Source: Arthrobacter sp. AFG20
GTDB lineage: Bacteria; Actinomycetota; Actinomycetes; Actinomycetales; Micrococcaceae
Length of the DNA stretch: 64,000 nucleotides
Direction: 5' to 3'
Assembly (NCBI RefSeq): GCF_002892795.1
Contig: NZ_PJMC01000023.1
Coordinates: forward strand, 1-64,000
Of the stretch, positions 9,772 through 18,929 are shown one piece after another; the stretch's first letter is position 1, and each line of letters opens with the position of its first letter. Under the pieces are notes generated by a model. The model ran no database searches. It saw only the letters and a program-made list of their open reading frames with translations, and was not told the DNA's origin. Made by a program: the position numbers and the translations under genes.

Positions 9772-10461
9772 CTAGCCGCCCGCTGGATTGTTGGCGCGCA
9801 GGAACGCGGCGACCGGCGCCGCCAGCGAGGCGCCGATGTCTTCGGCGCTGCGCTTGTTTCCGGCCACCGCGAACGAATGGTCGCCGCCCTCGCACCATTG
9901 CAGCGTGGCGCTTGGTCCGATCCGTGAGACCACACCTTCCAGCAGGTCTTTGGTGGCGAAGGTGTCACGTGTTCCCTGCAGGAAAAGCATCGGGGTGGTT
10001 AGCCCGTAGAGGTGCTCGTCGCGGAGTTTCTCCGGCTTCCCCGGCGGGTGCAGCGGGTAGCCGAGGTAGATGAGGCCGGCGGCCGGCATCCCTTCAGCCA
10101 CCGCCATGGACGCCATCCGGCCGCCGAACGACTTCCCGGCCGCCCACACCGGCTCGGCTTCCCCTGCAGACTCCGCCCGGGCCGCCGCTTCGGCCATCAC
10201 CGCCCGCCAGGTGGCAATCGCTGCCGGCGGCCGGTCGGGGAACTTCCGGCCAGCCTCGCGGTAGGGAAAGTTGAAGCGTAAGGTGGCGACGCCGTCGTCG
10301 TTCAATGCGCCCGTGAACCCGCGCATGAACGGATGCTCCATCCCCGCGCCGGCGCCATGGGCCAGCACAAGCGTTGCAAACGGATGGGCCGGCCGCGCGT
10401 AGGCGCCGGAGACGTGGCCGTCGCCGACGGCAATGGTGATGGGCGAGTCAGCGGTGGGCAT
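9772..10461 (-). CDS. Alpha/beta hydrolase, dienelactone-hydrolase/KANL3-Tex30-like
   Basis: Small alpha/beta hydrolase, 229 residues. It shows LVLAHGAGAGMEHPF (oxyanion-hole loop), the nucleophile elbow GKSFGGRMAS (Ser about residue 110), and a late GGDHSF carrying the probable catalytic histidine; an acid in the LFLQGTRDTFA segment completes a likely triad. Substrate unknown. The start at 10461 follows a CATGAT box by six bases, the leaderless spacing seen in many genes here; the frame also opens at 10521 but the added residues look unrelated to the family. The gene stands alone, convergent to the EF-G paralogue. Confidence 0.8.
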   Translation of the reverse strand: MPTADSPITIAVGDGHVSGAYARPAHPFATLVLAHGAGAGMEHPFMRGFTGALNDDGVATLRFNFPYREAGRKFPDRPPAAIATWRAVMAEAAARAESAGEAEPVWAAGKSFGGRMASMAVAEGMPAAGLIYLGYPLHPPGKPEKLRDEHLYGLTTPMLFLQGTRDTFATKDLLEGVVSRIGPSATLQWCEGGDHSFAVAGNKRSAEDIGASLAAPVAAFLRANNPAGG

Positions 10462-10650
10462 GACTCCATCATGCCCGATCGGGACGACGGATCCGGCCGC
10501 CTGTCCGGACGCCTGGTTCATGATGCACAGCGTTTACGATGCACAGCCCAGGCACAGACAGGCGAAAGTTCACAGCCAGCTCCGGGCCGGACAGTTGATG
10601 CAGAAGCCGGAAGAAACCGGCCAGCACGTTACCCGCCAGGAGGAACCACC

Positions 10651-10794
10651 ATGATCGTCTACCGACCCATCGCACCCCTGACTGTCGGCAGCGGCAGGCT
10701 CGGCGCAGCCCTTGTTGCCATGGCTGTCGCGGCGTTCTGCGGCACTGCGGCGTTCAGCCTGGACGAAACCGGCGCCAGCTCACAGGCACACTAG
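10651..10794 (+). CDS. Small hypothetical membrane peptide, 47 residues
   Basis: A short frame preceded by a near-perfect ribosome-binding site (AGGAGG eight bases before the ATG). The product is a basic N-terminus, one hydrophobic segment of about 19 residues (LGAALVAMAVAAFCGTAAF) and a short polar tail. This is the make-up of a single-pass membrane peptide or an uncleaved signal anchor. I do not recognise a family. The strong Shine-Dalgarno is the main argument that it is real. It is flanked by genes on the other strand, so it would be monocistronic. Confidence 0.5.
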   Translation: MIVYRPIAPLTVGSGRLGAALVAMAVAAFCGTAAFSLDETGASSQAH

Positions 10795-10879
10795 GCGGCG
10801 CGATGAGGGTCCTGGGCGCCGTTCTGGCCACTTTCTTCGTCCCGGGAAAGCTCAGGAAGGCGCGCAGCAGGGTGGATGC

Positions 10880-12868
10880 CTAACCGGCGGTTGCCTGGTC
10901 CCCAGGGACCACCCTCAGCCAGGCGTAATCCTGCGGCCGCAGCACCAGCCCCTCGTCGATCCGGACCGGCTCCTCGGAAAACAGGTCCAAGGCTTCGGCC
11001 GCGAACCCGGACAGCGTGTCCGCGGACACCACCTGCGGCCCGTCACTGAAGTTGGCCAGGGCCAGCACCACCGTGCCCTCGCCGGGCCGCTGATACCCGA
11101 GCACGGCGGCGTTTTTCGTGGAGAACGGCACCAGCCGGGTGCCGGCCAGTTCGGGAGTCGCTGCGCGGACCTCTGTCAGCCGCCGTAGCCCGGCAAACAC
11201 GGCCCCTTCTGGCGTCGCCGGGTCCAGGCGCTTCGCGTATTTTTCGGCGGGGAACTGCGGCCGGTGCACCCACCGGCTGTCCGCCTCGTGGCCGACCTCC
11301 CGGGAGTAGTCATAGTCATTGAGCTGCCCCACCTCGTCGCCCAGATAGAGCAGAGGGACGCCGCCGGTGCTGAAGGCCACCGAGTGGGTGAGCAGAATGC
11401 GGCGGATGGCCTCGGCCGAACCGTCCTCCAGGCCGCACAGCGACGCCGTGGTGCCGGAGATGCGGCAGTCACCTGTCCGCGGGTTGTCCTGGAACGGCAC
11501 GCCGTGGGCAAAGCTGCCAGGGAACCGGTTGACGTAGAACGAGTTCAGGAACCGGCGGTGGTCGAAACCGTTGATGCCGAACTCGGCAGCGTCCTCATCG
11601 GCAAACGTCCAGCCGATGTCGTCATGGCTCCGTACGTAGTTCACCCAGGAAGTTCCCGGCGCAATGTTGTGCCGCCGCTCCAGGGCCTGCGCGAGCAGCG
11701 ACACGTTCCGGGTGGCCAGGGCTTCCCAGGTGAGTGCCATCTGCAGCGGGTTGTAGGAGAGCTGGCACTCGGCCGGATCGATGTACAGGGCCACTTCGTC
11801 CGGATGCACGATCGCCTCGGACTTGAACAGCAGCGACGGCGCCGCCAGCCTGCAGACCGCGTTGAAGGCCTGCAGCAGGGTGTGCGCCTCAGGCAGGCTC
11901 TCGCACGGTGTCCCCAGCTGCTTCCAGATGAACGCCACCGCGTCCATCCGCAGGATGTCCACGCCCAGGTTGGCCAGGAACAGCATTTCCCCCGCCATGG
12001 CGCGGAACACCTCGGGGTTGGAGTAGTTCAGGTCCCACTGGAACGTGTGGAAGGTGGCCCAGACCCACCGGCCGTCCGGCAGCTGCACGAAGGAGCCGGG
12101 GTGGTCTTCCGGGAAGATTTCGCGCACGTTCTGTTCAAACGCGTCGGGCATGGCGCGGTCCGGGAAGATCCAGTAGTAGTCGCTGTAGCGCGGATCGCCC
12201 GCGGCAGCCCGCTGCGCCCACTCGTGCTCGTTGGAGGTGTGGTTGAAGATGAAGTCGACCACCAGACTGATCCCGTTGGCCCGCAGCTCGGCGGCGAGCG
12301 CGCGCAGCTGGTCCATAGTGCCGAGCTTCGGGTTGACCTCGCGGTAGCTGGACACGGCATAGCCGCCGTCGGACAGGGGCTCCGGAGCCAGGAACAGCGG
12401 CATCAGATGCAGGTAGGTGAGGCCGAGTTCCTTGAAATAGGGGATGCGGGCGCGGACCCCCTCCAGGTCGGCCGCATATCGGTCCACGTAGCAGACGCCG
12501 CCAAGCATGCGGTTGGACTGGAACCAGTCGCTGTTACCTTCGCGGCCGGCGTCGAGCTTCTTCAGGTCTGCCGGCCGCTCCTTCCAGGAGCGGGCGATCT
12601 CCAGCGAGAGGGCCGCCAGCTGCTCCTCGATGTCAGGCCGGGTTCCATACAGCGAACGGAACAGCCTGGCCAGGTCGGGGAAATGCCGGTTGAACCGCTG
12701 CTCCAGTGCGTCCCGGTCCATGCTGCCCGGCTCCAGGCCTGCCTGCCCGGCCGCCGTGCTGAACAGCTGGCGGCTGCCCGCCTGGGGCGCCCCAAAAGGC
12801 TGGGACTCACCGGACTCCTCGGCAGCGGATGGTCCTTGGCTAGCGTCCAGACGAGGGGATTCAACCAT
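10880..12868 (-). CDS. Amylosucrase (GH13 family)
   Basis: Alpha-amylase superfamily protein of 662 residues that keeps the amylosucrase pattern throughout. After an all-alpha N-terminal region come VDFIFNHTSNEHEW (about residue 203), GVDILRMDAVAFIWK with the nucleophile Asp (about 303), LLFKSEAIVHP with the acid/base Glu (about 349), and RSHDDIGW with the transition-state Asp (about 415). Amylosucrase transfers the glucosyl unit of sucrose onto an alpha-1,4-glucan, releasing fructose, so this would feed glycogen-like polymer directly from sucrose; sucrose hydrolase is an alternative within the same subfamily. No signal peptide is evident, so a cytoplasmic site is likely. The start at 12868 has AAGGAGA nine bases upstream. 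An on-strand debranching enzyme and glycosyltransferase lie further downstream. Confidence 0.9.
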   Translation of the reverse strand: MVESPRLDASQGPSAAEESGESQPFGAPQAGSRQLFSTAAGQAGLEPGSMDRDALEQRFNRHFPDLARLFRSLYGTRPDIEEQLAALSLEIARSWKERPADLKKLDAGREGNSDWFQSNRMLGGVCYVDRYAADLEGVRARIPYFKELGLTYLHLMPLFLAPEPLSDGGYAVSSYREVNPKLGTMDQLRALAAELRANGISLVVDFIFNHTSNEHEWAQRAAAGDPRYSDYYWIFPDRAMPDAFEQNVREIFPEDHPGSFVQLPDGRWVWATFHTFQWDLNYSNPEVFRAMAGEMLFLANLGVDILRMDAVAFIWKQLGTPCESLPEAHTLLQAFNAVCRLAAPSLLFKSEAIVHPDEVALYIDPAECQLSYNPLQMALTWEALATRNVSLLAQALERRHNIAPGTSWVNYVRSHDDIGWTFADEDAAEFGINGFDHRRFLNSFYVNRFPGSFAHGVPFQDNPRTGDCRISGTTASLCGLEDGSAEAIRRILLTHSVAFSTGGVPLLYLGDEVGQLNDYDYSREVGHEADSRWVHRPQFPAEKYAKRLDPATPEGAVFAGLRRLTEVRAATPELAGTRLVPFSTKNAAVLGYQRPGEGTVVLALANFSDGPQVVSADTLSGFAAEALDLFSEEPVRIDEGLVLRPQDYAWLRVVPGDQATAG

Positions 12869-13081
12869 GGAACGGGTCTCCTTCGGGATGCTCTGCGCCT
12901 GGCGGCGCCCGGTGGCTTTCATCCTTGCAGATGGCCCCGCCGGTGCCCAGTGAGCGGGCAGGCGTTTCTCAGTGCCCGACGGCGGGACTCACCTTGACGG
13001 GGTCAGTGCGCCATAAATCGGGGCAGGAATCGCGGCGGGCGTACTGCTGACGCCGCGGGCCGCGCGGGGTAGGTTGTCCCC

Positions 13082-14104
13082 ATGGCCAGTGAACAGACCA
13101 CCATCAGTGTCGAGGGGCCCGACGGCCCCCGAGAAATGCGCGTTTCCAGTCCAAGCCGGGTGTTGTGGCCCGAACTGGGACTGACCAAGCTGGACCTGGC
13201 GCGCTACTTCGTGGATGTGGGGGAGGCCTTCATCCGGGCCAACGGCGACCGGCCGGTGGCGCTGCAGCGGTTTTCGGACACCGTGGACGGCGAACAGTTC
13301 TTCTCCAAGAACCCGCCGAAGGGAACGCCGGACTTCATCCGCACGGTCAAGGTCACCTTTCCGAGCGCGCGCTCGCATCCCATGCTGGTCCTAGACGAGC
13401 CTGCCGCCGCGGTCTGGGCGGCGCAGATGAACACGGTGGTTTTTCATCCCTGGCCGTCCCGTGCGGACAATTCGGACAACCCCGACCAGCTGCGCATCGA
13501 TCTGGATCCCCAGCCGGGCACCGACTACGACGACGCCATCCCCGCCGCGCTCGAACTGCGGAAGGTACTTGCCGAGGCAGGGCTGGACGCGTTCCTGAAA
13601 ACCTCTGGCAACCGTGGCCTGCACATTTATGCCCCCATTGAGCCGGCCCGGGAGTTCCTGGATGTCCGCCACGCCGTGATCGCTGCCGCCAGAGAGCTCG
13701 AGCGGCGCATGCCGGACAAGGTCACCACGAACTGGTGGAAGGAGGAACGCGGCGAGCGCATATTTGTCGACTTCAACCAGGCCAACCGGGACCGCACCAT
13801 CGCCGGCGCGTACAGCCCGCGGGCCCTCCCGCACGCTTCCGTGTCCTGCCCCATCACCTGGGACGAGCTGGAGAACGTCAGGCCCAAGGACTTCACCATC
13901 CTCACCGTGCCGGACAGGCTGAAAACGGTGGGGGACCCGTGGGCGGATATGCACGCGAACCCGGGCACCATCCACACGCTGCTCGAATGGTGGGAGCGCG
14001 ACGTCAAGAACGGACTGGGTGAACTCCCGTTCCCGCCGGACTATCCCAAGATGCCGGGCGAACCGCCGCGCGTGCAGCCAAGCCGGGCGAAAAAGCCGGA
14101 GTAG
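13082..14104 (+). CDS. LigD-type polymerase/primase domain protein (NHEJ)
   Basis: 340-residue stand-alone version of the polymerase domain found in bacterial LigD. The catalytic metal-binding pair sits in RIDLDPQPGT (Asp about 139 and 141), with KTSGNRGLHIYAP and the later IFVDFNQANRDRTIAGAYS carrying the remaining conserved residues. Such proteins add nucleotides at double-strand break ends together with Ku and a ligase; neither Ku nor a ligase domain is seen in this window. The start is leaderless: TAGGTT at 13070-13075, then six bases and the ATG. It is divergent from the amylosucrase and convergent with yciO (28 bases stop to stop). The polymerase-domain assignment is firm; the partner ligase must be elsewhere. 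Confidence 0.9.
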   Translation: MASEQTTISVEGPDGPREMRVSSPSRVLWPELGLTKLDLARYFVDVGEAFIRANGDRPVALQRFSDTVDGEQFFSKNPPKGTPDFIRTVKVTFPSARSHPMLVLDEPAAAVWAAQMNTVVFHPWPSRADNSDNPDQLRIDLDPQPGTDYDDAIPAALELRKVLAEAGLDAFLKTSGNRGLHIYAPIEPAREFLDVRHAVIAAARELERRMPDKVTTNWWKEERGERIFVDFNQANRDRTIAGAYSPRALPHASVSCPITWDELENVRPKDFTILTVPDRLKTVGDPWADMHANPGTIHTLLEWWERDVKNGLGELPFPPDYPKMPGEPPRVQPSRAKKPE

Positions 14105-14132
14105 CCGGCGGCGTGCTGCCGGCTACCCGCCC

Positions 14133-14753
14133 CTACTCAAACCGGGACGGGTCACCGGTGCCGCGGCGCACCACCTCGGCGGTGCCGCCGGAGAAGTCGA
14201 CGACGGTGGTCGGCTCGGCGCCGCAGTCACCGGATTCGACCACCGCGTCCACTGCGTGGTCCAGCCGCTCCTTGATTTCCCAGCCCTGGGTCAGCGGGTC
14301 CTCTTCGTCCGGCAGCAGCAGCGTGCTGGACAGCAGGGGCTCGCCAAGTTCGGCCAGCAGGGCCTGGACGAAGTTGTGCCGCGGGATGCGCACGCCCACC
14401 GTCTTCTTCTTGGGGTGCAGCAGCCGGCGGGGAACTTCCTTGGTGGCCGGCAGGATGAACGTGTAGCTGCCCGGCGTGACGGACTTGATGCTGCGGAACA
14501 CGTCGTTGTCGATGTTCACGAACTGCCCCAGCTGCGCGAAGTCCCGGCAGACCAGGGTGAAATGGTGCTTGCTGTCCAGTTGACGGATGGAACGGATCCG
14601 GTCGAGCGCCTCCTTGTTCCCCAGCTGGGCGCCGAGGGCGTAGCAGGAGTCCGTGGGGTAGGCGATCAGCCCGCCCGATCGAAGGAGCTCCACGATCTGC
14701 GAGATCGCGCGGGGCTGGGGGTCCTCGGGGTGGACATCAAAGAATTTCGCCAT
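14133..14753 (-). CDS. yciO: YciO-type Sua5/YrdC family protein
   Basis: 206 residues, the same length as Escherichia coli YciO and matching its pattern: FFDVHPEDPQPRAI at the start, AYPTDSCYALG, KHHFTLVCRD, the basic PRRLLHPKKKTVGVRIP segment, and PTTVVDFS near the end. The fold is that of threonylcarbamoyl-AMP synthase, the first enzyme of t6A tRNA modification. YciO paralogues resemble TsaC but their own contribution to t6A is small or uncertain, so the activity should not be taken as settled. Leaderless start: TAGGCT then six bases then ATG. Confidence 0.88.
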   Translation of the reverse strand: MAKFFDVHPEDPQPRAISQIVELLRSGGLIAYPTDSCYALGAQLGNKEALDRIRSIRQLDSKHHFTLVCRDFAQLGQFVNIDNDVFRSIKSVTPGSYTFILPATKEVPRRLLHPKKKTVGVRIPRHNFVQALLAELGEPLLSSTLLLPDEEDPLTQGWEIKERLDHAVDAVVESGDCGAEPTTVVDFSGGTAEVVRRGTGDPSRFE

Positions 14754-14825
14754 GCGTTGAGCCTACGGCCCGGCGTCCGTCCGCGCACGCAACACGCAAC
14801 ACTCACCCGGGGTCCAGGGAAATGC

Positions 14826-16802
14826 TCACCCCACATGCACCCACGGACGCTTTCTGACATCCGGTTCGGCCTCCCGCAGCACCTCGCGGGTGATCGGGGC
14901 GATCTCACCCTCGCCGAGGAACAGGAAGCGCAGCAGGTTCACCACCGGATTGCCCTCGGTCCAGCGGAAGTAGATGTGCGGCATGAGCCCGGTGACGTCC
15001 CGGATGTGCAGGAGCACGGAGGCGATGGTGTTCGGCACCACGGGCCCGTGCACCTCCAGCACCCGGTAGCCGTGCCGCACCACGCCGTGAACCTGCAGTT
15101 CGGTTTCGAAGTCGGAGGAGTCGTCGACGATCACTTCAAGGAACAGCGCCTGGTAGTGGACGGGCAGGTGGCTGACCTCGATGGCGGACGTCAGCTTCTG
15201 CCGGTACGCCTCCGCGGTGAGCCTCCGCGGCTCGTGGGCGATGATGCCGATGGGGCCGCTCTCGTCCGCTGCCACGAATTCCAGAGCCGTCCGGTCGAGG
15301 CGGACGTGGGTGGCGTGAAGCTCAAAGGACCGGCCGATCCTGGACAGCAACGAAATGACGATGATGCCGGCGATGAAGAACGCGGCGATCCGGATACCCT
15401 CGGGCCGCTCAATCACGTTCGCGACCGTCGTGTAGATGAACACCAGGGCGATCAGCCCGAAGCCTATAGTGCGCTTCAGCTGCCGGCGGCGCCGGGCGGA
15501 CAGCGCGACGGCGACCGCCGCGGAGGTCATCAGCACCAGCACGCCGGTGGCGTAGGCACCGCCCTGGGCGTCGACGTCGGCCTCGAAAAGAATCGTTACC
15601 AGGAACGCGATGAAGCCGAAGACCAGCACCAGCGGCCGGACGGCCTTGGCCCACTCCGGCGCCATCCCGTACCGCGGCAGGTACCGCGGCACCAGGTTCA
15701 ACAGCCCGGCCATCGCGGACGCACCGGCGAACCAGAGAATGGCGATGGTACTGAGGTCGTACACCGTGCCGAACCCGTTCCCCAGGTACTGATGGGCCAG
15801 GTAGGCCAGGGCGCGCCCGTTGGCCTGCCCGCCGGGTTCGAATTCGGGCGCGGGAATGAGGATTACGGTGGTGAGGCTGCTGGCGATGAGGAATGCGCTC
15901 ATGATCAGCGCAGCGGTGGTCAGCATGCGCCGGGTCCCCTCGATGCGGCCCGCCGGGTTCTCTTCCGTGTCCGTGTCCCGGCCGCGGACCTGCGGCATGA
16001 CCGCCACGCCGGTTTCGAAGCCGGACAGCCCAAGGGCCAGTTTGGGGAACACCAGCAGGGCTATGGCGACGGCGAGTACCGGGTTGCCGTGCCATGTCCC
16101 CAGTGCCTGCCACCAGTCGCCGACGGCGGCCGGGTGGCCCAGCGATTCGACGGCGGCCCGGGCCAGCACCACGACGTTCAGCCCCAAATAGACCGCCACC
16201 AGGACGACGGCGATTCCGATCGCCTCCCTAAATCCGCGCAGGAACACCGCAGCCAGCAGGGCCAGGAGAACGAGGGTCACCGTCACCTCCTGCCCCTGCA
16301 GCCATACCGGGGCGTACGGGTTCTGGATGAGGTGCGCCGTGGCGTCGGCGGCGGAGAGGGTCATCGTGATCATGAAGTCCGTCGCCGCGAAGCCGAGCAG
16401 CACCAGGACGAACAGCTTGCCGCCCCAGCGGGGGAGCAGCCGCTCCAGCATGGCGATGGAACCCTCGCCATGGGAGCTTTCGCCTGCGACCCGCCGGTAC
16501 ACCGGCAGTGCCCCGAACAGGGTGACGGCCACCAGGACCAGCGTGGCTAGCGGGGAAATTACGCCAGCCGCGAGCGCGGCGATGGCGGGCTGGTACCCGA
16601 GTGTGGAGAAGTAGTCCACGCCGGTCAGGCACATGACCTGCCACCATGCATGCTTCCGCTCGTGGGCCATGGTCCGGCCGCCAGGCCCCTGGTGGGATCC
16701 CTTACTGTCCTGAAGGCCCAGCAGCAGCCAGCTGCGAAGCCGCTGCCTCCTGGTGTGGCGCAGCTGCGAAGGTTCCGCCGGTGGGCGGCTCATGGTGGTC
16801 AT
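14826..16802 (-). CDS. APC-superfamily transporter with cytosolic C-terminal domain (KimA/KUP-like)
   Basis: 658-residue membrane protein with about twelve hydrophobic segments between residues about 55 and 470, followed by a soluble C-terminal region of about 190 residues. The N-terminal signature GVDYFSTLGYQPAIAALAAG is the substrate-binding segment of APC transporters. Long members with a soluble tail include the KUP/KimA potassium importers as well as amino-acid permeases, so the substrate is open. It is divergent from a KdpD-like kinase and KdpE-like regulator, which points to potassium, but that is inference from context. ATGs at 16802 and 16793 are both possible starts (AAGGGA lies just before the first); a longer frame to 16880 seems unlikely. 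Confidence 0.78.
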   Translation of the reverse strand: MTTMSRPPAEPSQLRHTRRQRLRSWLLLGLQDSKGSHQGPGGRTMAHERKHAWWQVMCLTGVDYFSTLGYQPAIAALAAGVISPLATLVLVAVTLFGALPVYRRVAGESSHGEGSIAMLERLLPRWGGKLFVLVLLGFAATDFMITMTLSAADATAHLIQNPYAPVWLQGQEVTVTLVLLALLAAVFLRGFREAIGIAVVLVAVYLGLNVVVLARAAVESLGHPAAVGDWWQALGTWHGNPVLAVAIALLVFPKLALGLSGFETGVAVMPQVRGRDTDTEENPAGRIEGTRRMLTTAALIMSAFLIASSLTTVILIPAPEFEPGGQANGRALAYLAHQYLGNGFGTVYDLSTIAILWFAGASAMAGLLNLVPRYLPRYGMAPEWAKAVRPLVLVFGFIAFLVTILFEADVDAQGGAYATGVLVLMTSAAVAVALSARRRRQLKRTIGFGLIALVFIYTTVANVIERPEGIRIAAFFIAGIIVISLLSRIGRSFELHATHVRLDRTALEFVAADESGPIGIIAHEPRRLTAEAYRQKLTSAIEVSHLPVHYQALFLEVIVDDSSDFETELQVHGVVRHGYRVLEVHGPVVPNTIASVLLHIRDVTGLMPHIYFRWTEGNPVVNLLRFLFLGEGEIAPITREVLREAEPDVRKRPWVHVG

Positions 16803-16967
16803 GGTCCCTTTCAGCCCGGGCACTTCGCTGCGGGCACTGCCGAACGTAGCATCGGGCAGGAGCGCCGGAACCGCCGGCAACGGAATCTTGACGGATCCTT
16901 AACGCCGGTGTGAAGCACCCCACCGCGCGTGCCGCCTTGGCCGGCGGACAGGTGAAAGAATGGCGTC

Positions 16968-18929
16968 ATGGCAGGGGAACGGATCGTCATTGGCCTGTCG
17001 GGAGGCCTTGAGGGGGAGATCCTGATCCGCCGTGCCGTCAAGGTCCTGGACGGCGCAGGCGGCGGGGACCTGCTCGCGGTCCACATCCGTTCCGCGGAGG
17101 GCGCGTCGCAGGAATCAACCAGCGCCCTCGAATCCCAGCGCCGGCTTGTGGTGGAGCTGGGCGGCAGCTACCACACCGTCGCCGCCCAAGACCCCGTCGA
17201 AGCACTCCTGGACTTCGCGTCCCATGCCGGCGCCACCCGGCTGGTCATCGGCCAGTCCCGGGCACATCGCCTGTCCAGGCTCCTGACCGGCGGTACAGAG
17301 GCACGGATCATCCGCCGCGCCGGCGACCTCGACGTGCAGGTGGTGCCGCATCCCCTGGCCGGACGCGGCACAGGCCGGCGGCGGCAGCGGGACCTCGGCC
17401 GCGCGCGCGTCGCCGTCGGGTTCGTCCTGGCCGCCGCCGTCCCCATCGTGATGCAGCTGGCGCTCGCCGTCATCGAGCACAGCGTGGCCACCGCCGTCCT
17501 GGTCCAGCTCGCCGGGGCGGTGGCCGTGGCGCTCGTGGGCGGGCTGTGGCCGGCTGTCGCGGGCGCGTTCTGGAGCAGCCTGCTGGTGAACTACTTCTCG
17601 ACGCCGCCGGTCGGTGAGCTGGCCATCGGCGACCCGCAGGATTTGCTGTCCCTGGGTGTGTTCGTGGGCGTTTCCGTGGCGGTGGCCGGGGTGGTGGACA
17701 GGTCCGCGCGGCGCTCCAAGGAAGCCGCCCGGTCGCGCGCCGAGGCTGCAACGCTCGGCGAGCTGGCCCGCGGAGCCACCCGCGCGGAAGACACGGTGGG
17801 CAGCCTGCTGGAACAAGCGCTGGATGTCTTCGGGGTCCGCGGAGCCGCTGTCTTCAGCGGGTCCGCGTTCGAACCCGCATCTGGCGCCGGTCCCGGCGCG
17901 CGGCTGCTCGCGAGTGCGGGAGAGCTGACCGATCCTGAACGGGAAGGCAGGGATTTCAGCGAGCACACTGTGGAACCGGTCGACGACGGCACCTGGCTGG
18001 TGCTGTTCGGCAGGACCGTGCCGGCTGCCGACAGCAGCCTGCTGGGCGCCTTCGCCGCCCACGTTCTGGCCCAGCTGGAACGCCAGCAGCTGGCCGCCAG
18101 CCGCCTGGAGGTGCTGCGGCTCGCCGAAGGCAACACCATGCGCACCGCCATCCTGCGGGCCGTCTCGCACGACCTCCGCACGCCGCTCGCCGGCATCAAG
18201 CTCGCCGTCGGCGGTCTCCTGCAGGCCGCCGTCACGTATACGCCCGGGGAGAAACAGGAGCTGTTGGAAACCATTGATGAATGCTCGGACCGGCTGGACG
18301 CCCTGGTGGGGAACCTCCTCGACATGTCCAGGATCACTGCCGACTCGGTGCGCCCCCTGCTGAAGCCCGTCCGGTGGCTCGATGTCGTGCCTCCCGCACT
18401 GCGTGGCCTTCCGGCGGGCAGCGTACGGGTGGAACTGCCGCCGAATCTTCCCGCCGTCGACGCCGACGCAGTCCTGCTGGAACGTGTCATCGCCAACATC
18501 GCGGAAAACGCCGTCAAGTACGCGCCGGCCTCTGACATACACGTGACGGCGGCGTCGGGAGGGCTCAGCGGCAGCGTCCTCAACGGCCACCCGGCCGGTG
18601 AACTGAGGATCATCGACCAGGGACACGGTGTGCCGGGCCGGAACGTGCCCGCGATGTTCCGCCCGTTCCAGCGCCTGGACGATGTGTCCCAGTCAACCGG
18701 CGTGGGCCTGGGACTGGCCGTCGCACGGGGATTTGTCTCTGCCATGGGCGGCAGTCTCGCGGCGGAGGAGACGCCGGGCGGGGGACTCACCATGGTCATT
18801 CGGCTGCCCCTGTCAACGGGGTCTGACATAACGGGGCACGACGCCGGCGGCGCCGGGCCTGACGGCGGGTCAGCCGCCGTCGCCCCTGCCGCTTCACCCG
18901 CCGTTTCTCCACGGGAGACTGCACAGTGA
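16968..18929 (+). CDS. KdpD-like sensor histidine kinase lacking the KdpD sensor domain
   Basis: 653 residues. Order of parts: a universal-stress-protein-like domain (about 1-125), four closely spaced membrane segments of the DUF4118 type (about 140-235), a GAF-like linker (about 260-380), the dimerisation/phosphoacceptor box AVSHDLRTPLAG (His about 401), and an ATPase domain with the N box ANIAENAVKYAP (about 508) and G box GVGLGLAVARG (about 583). This is KdpD minus its large N-terminal sensor domain with the Walker motif. It should phosphorylate the regulator that follows; the genes overlap by four bases. AAGAAT six bases before the ATG suggests a leaderless message. No kdpFABC genes are in the window; the nearest transporter is the divergent APC protein. 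Confidence 0.87.
   Translation: MAGERIVIGLSGGLEGEILIRRAVKVLDGAGGGDLLAVHIRSAEGASQESTSALESQRRLVVELGGSYHTVAAQDPVEALLDFASHAGATRLVIGQSRAHRLSRLLTGGTEARIIRRAGDLDVQVVPHPLAGRGTGRRRQRDLGRARVAVGFVLAAAVPIVMQLALAVIEHSVATAVLVQLAGAVAVALVGGLWPAVAGAFWSSLLVNYFSTPPVGELAIGDPQDLLSLGVFVGVSVAVAGVVDRSARRSKEAARSRAEAATLGELARGATRAEDTVGSLLEQALDVFGVRGAAVFSGSAFEPASGAGPGARLLASAGELTDPEREGRDFSEHTVEPVDDGTWLVLFGRTVPAADSSLLGAFAAHVLAQLERQQLAASRLEVLRLAEGNTMRTAILRAVSHDLRTPLAGIKLAVGGLLQAAVTYTPGEKQELLETIDECSDRLDALVGNLLDMSRITADSVRPLLKPVRWLDVVPPALRGLPAGSVRVELPPNLPAVDADAVLLERVIANIAENAVKYAPASDIHVTAASGGLSGSVLNGHPAGELRIIDQGHGVPGRNVPAMFRPFQRLDDVSQSTGVGLGLAVARGFVSAMGGSLAAEETPGGGLTMVIRLPLSTGSDITGHDAGGAGPDGGSAAVAPAASPAVSPRETAQ

Noticed and set aside
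10803..10883. 26-codon frame (ATG at 10803) directly after the 47-residue peptide gene
   Set aside because: Too short, with no good ribosome-binding site, and it overlaps the end of the amylosucrase gene. It might be coupled to the small peptide, but there is no further support.
11264..12997. 577-codon open frame on the plus strand opposite the amylosucrase
   Set aside because: Antisense shadow of a gene with intact catalytic motifs.
14019..16550. 843-codon open frame on the plus strand across yciO and the APC transporter
   Set aside because: It is antisense to two genes with clear family motifs; composition is Gly/His/Gln-rich, typical of the opposite strand of high-GC genes.
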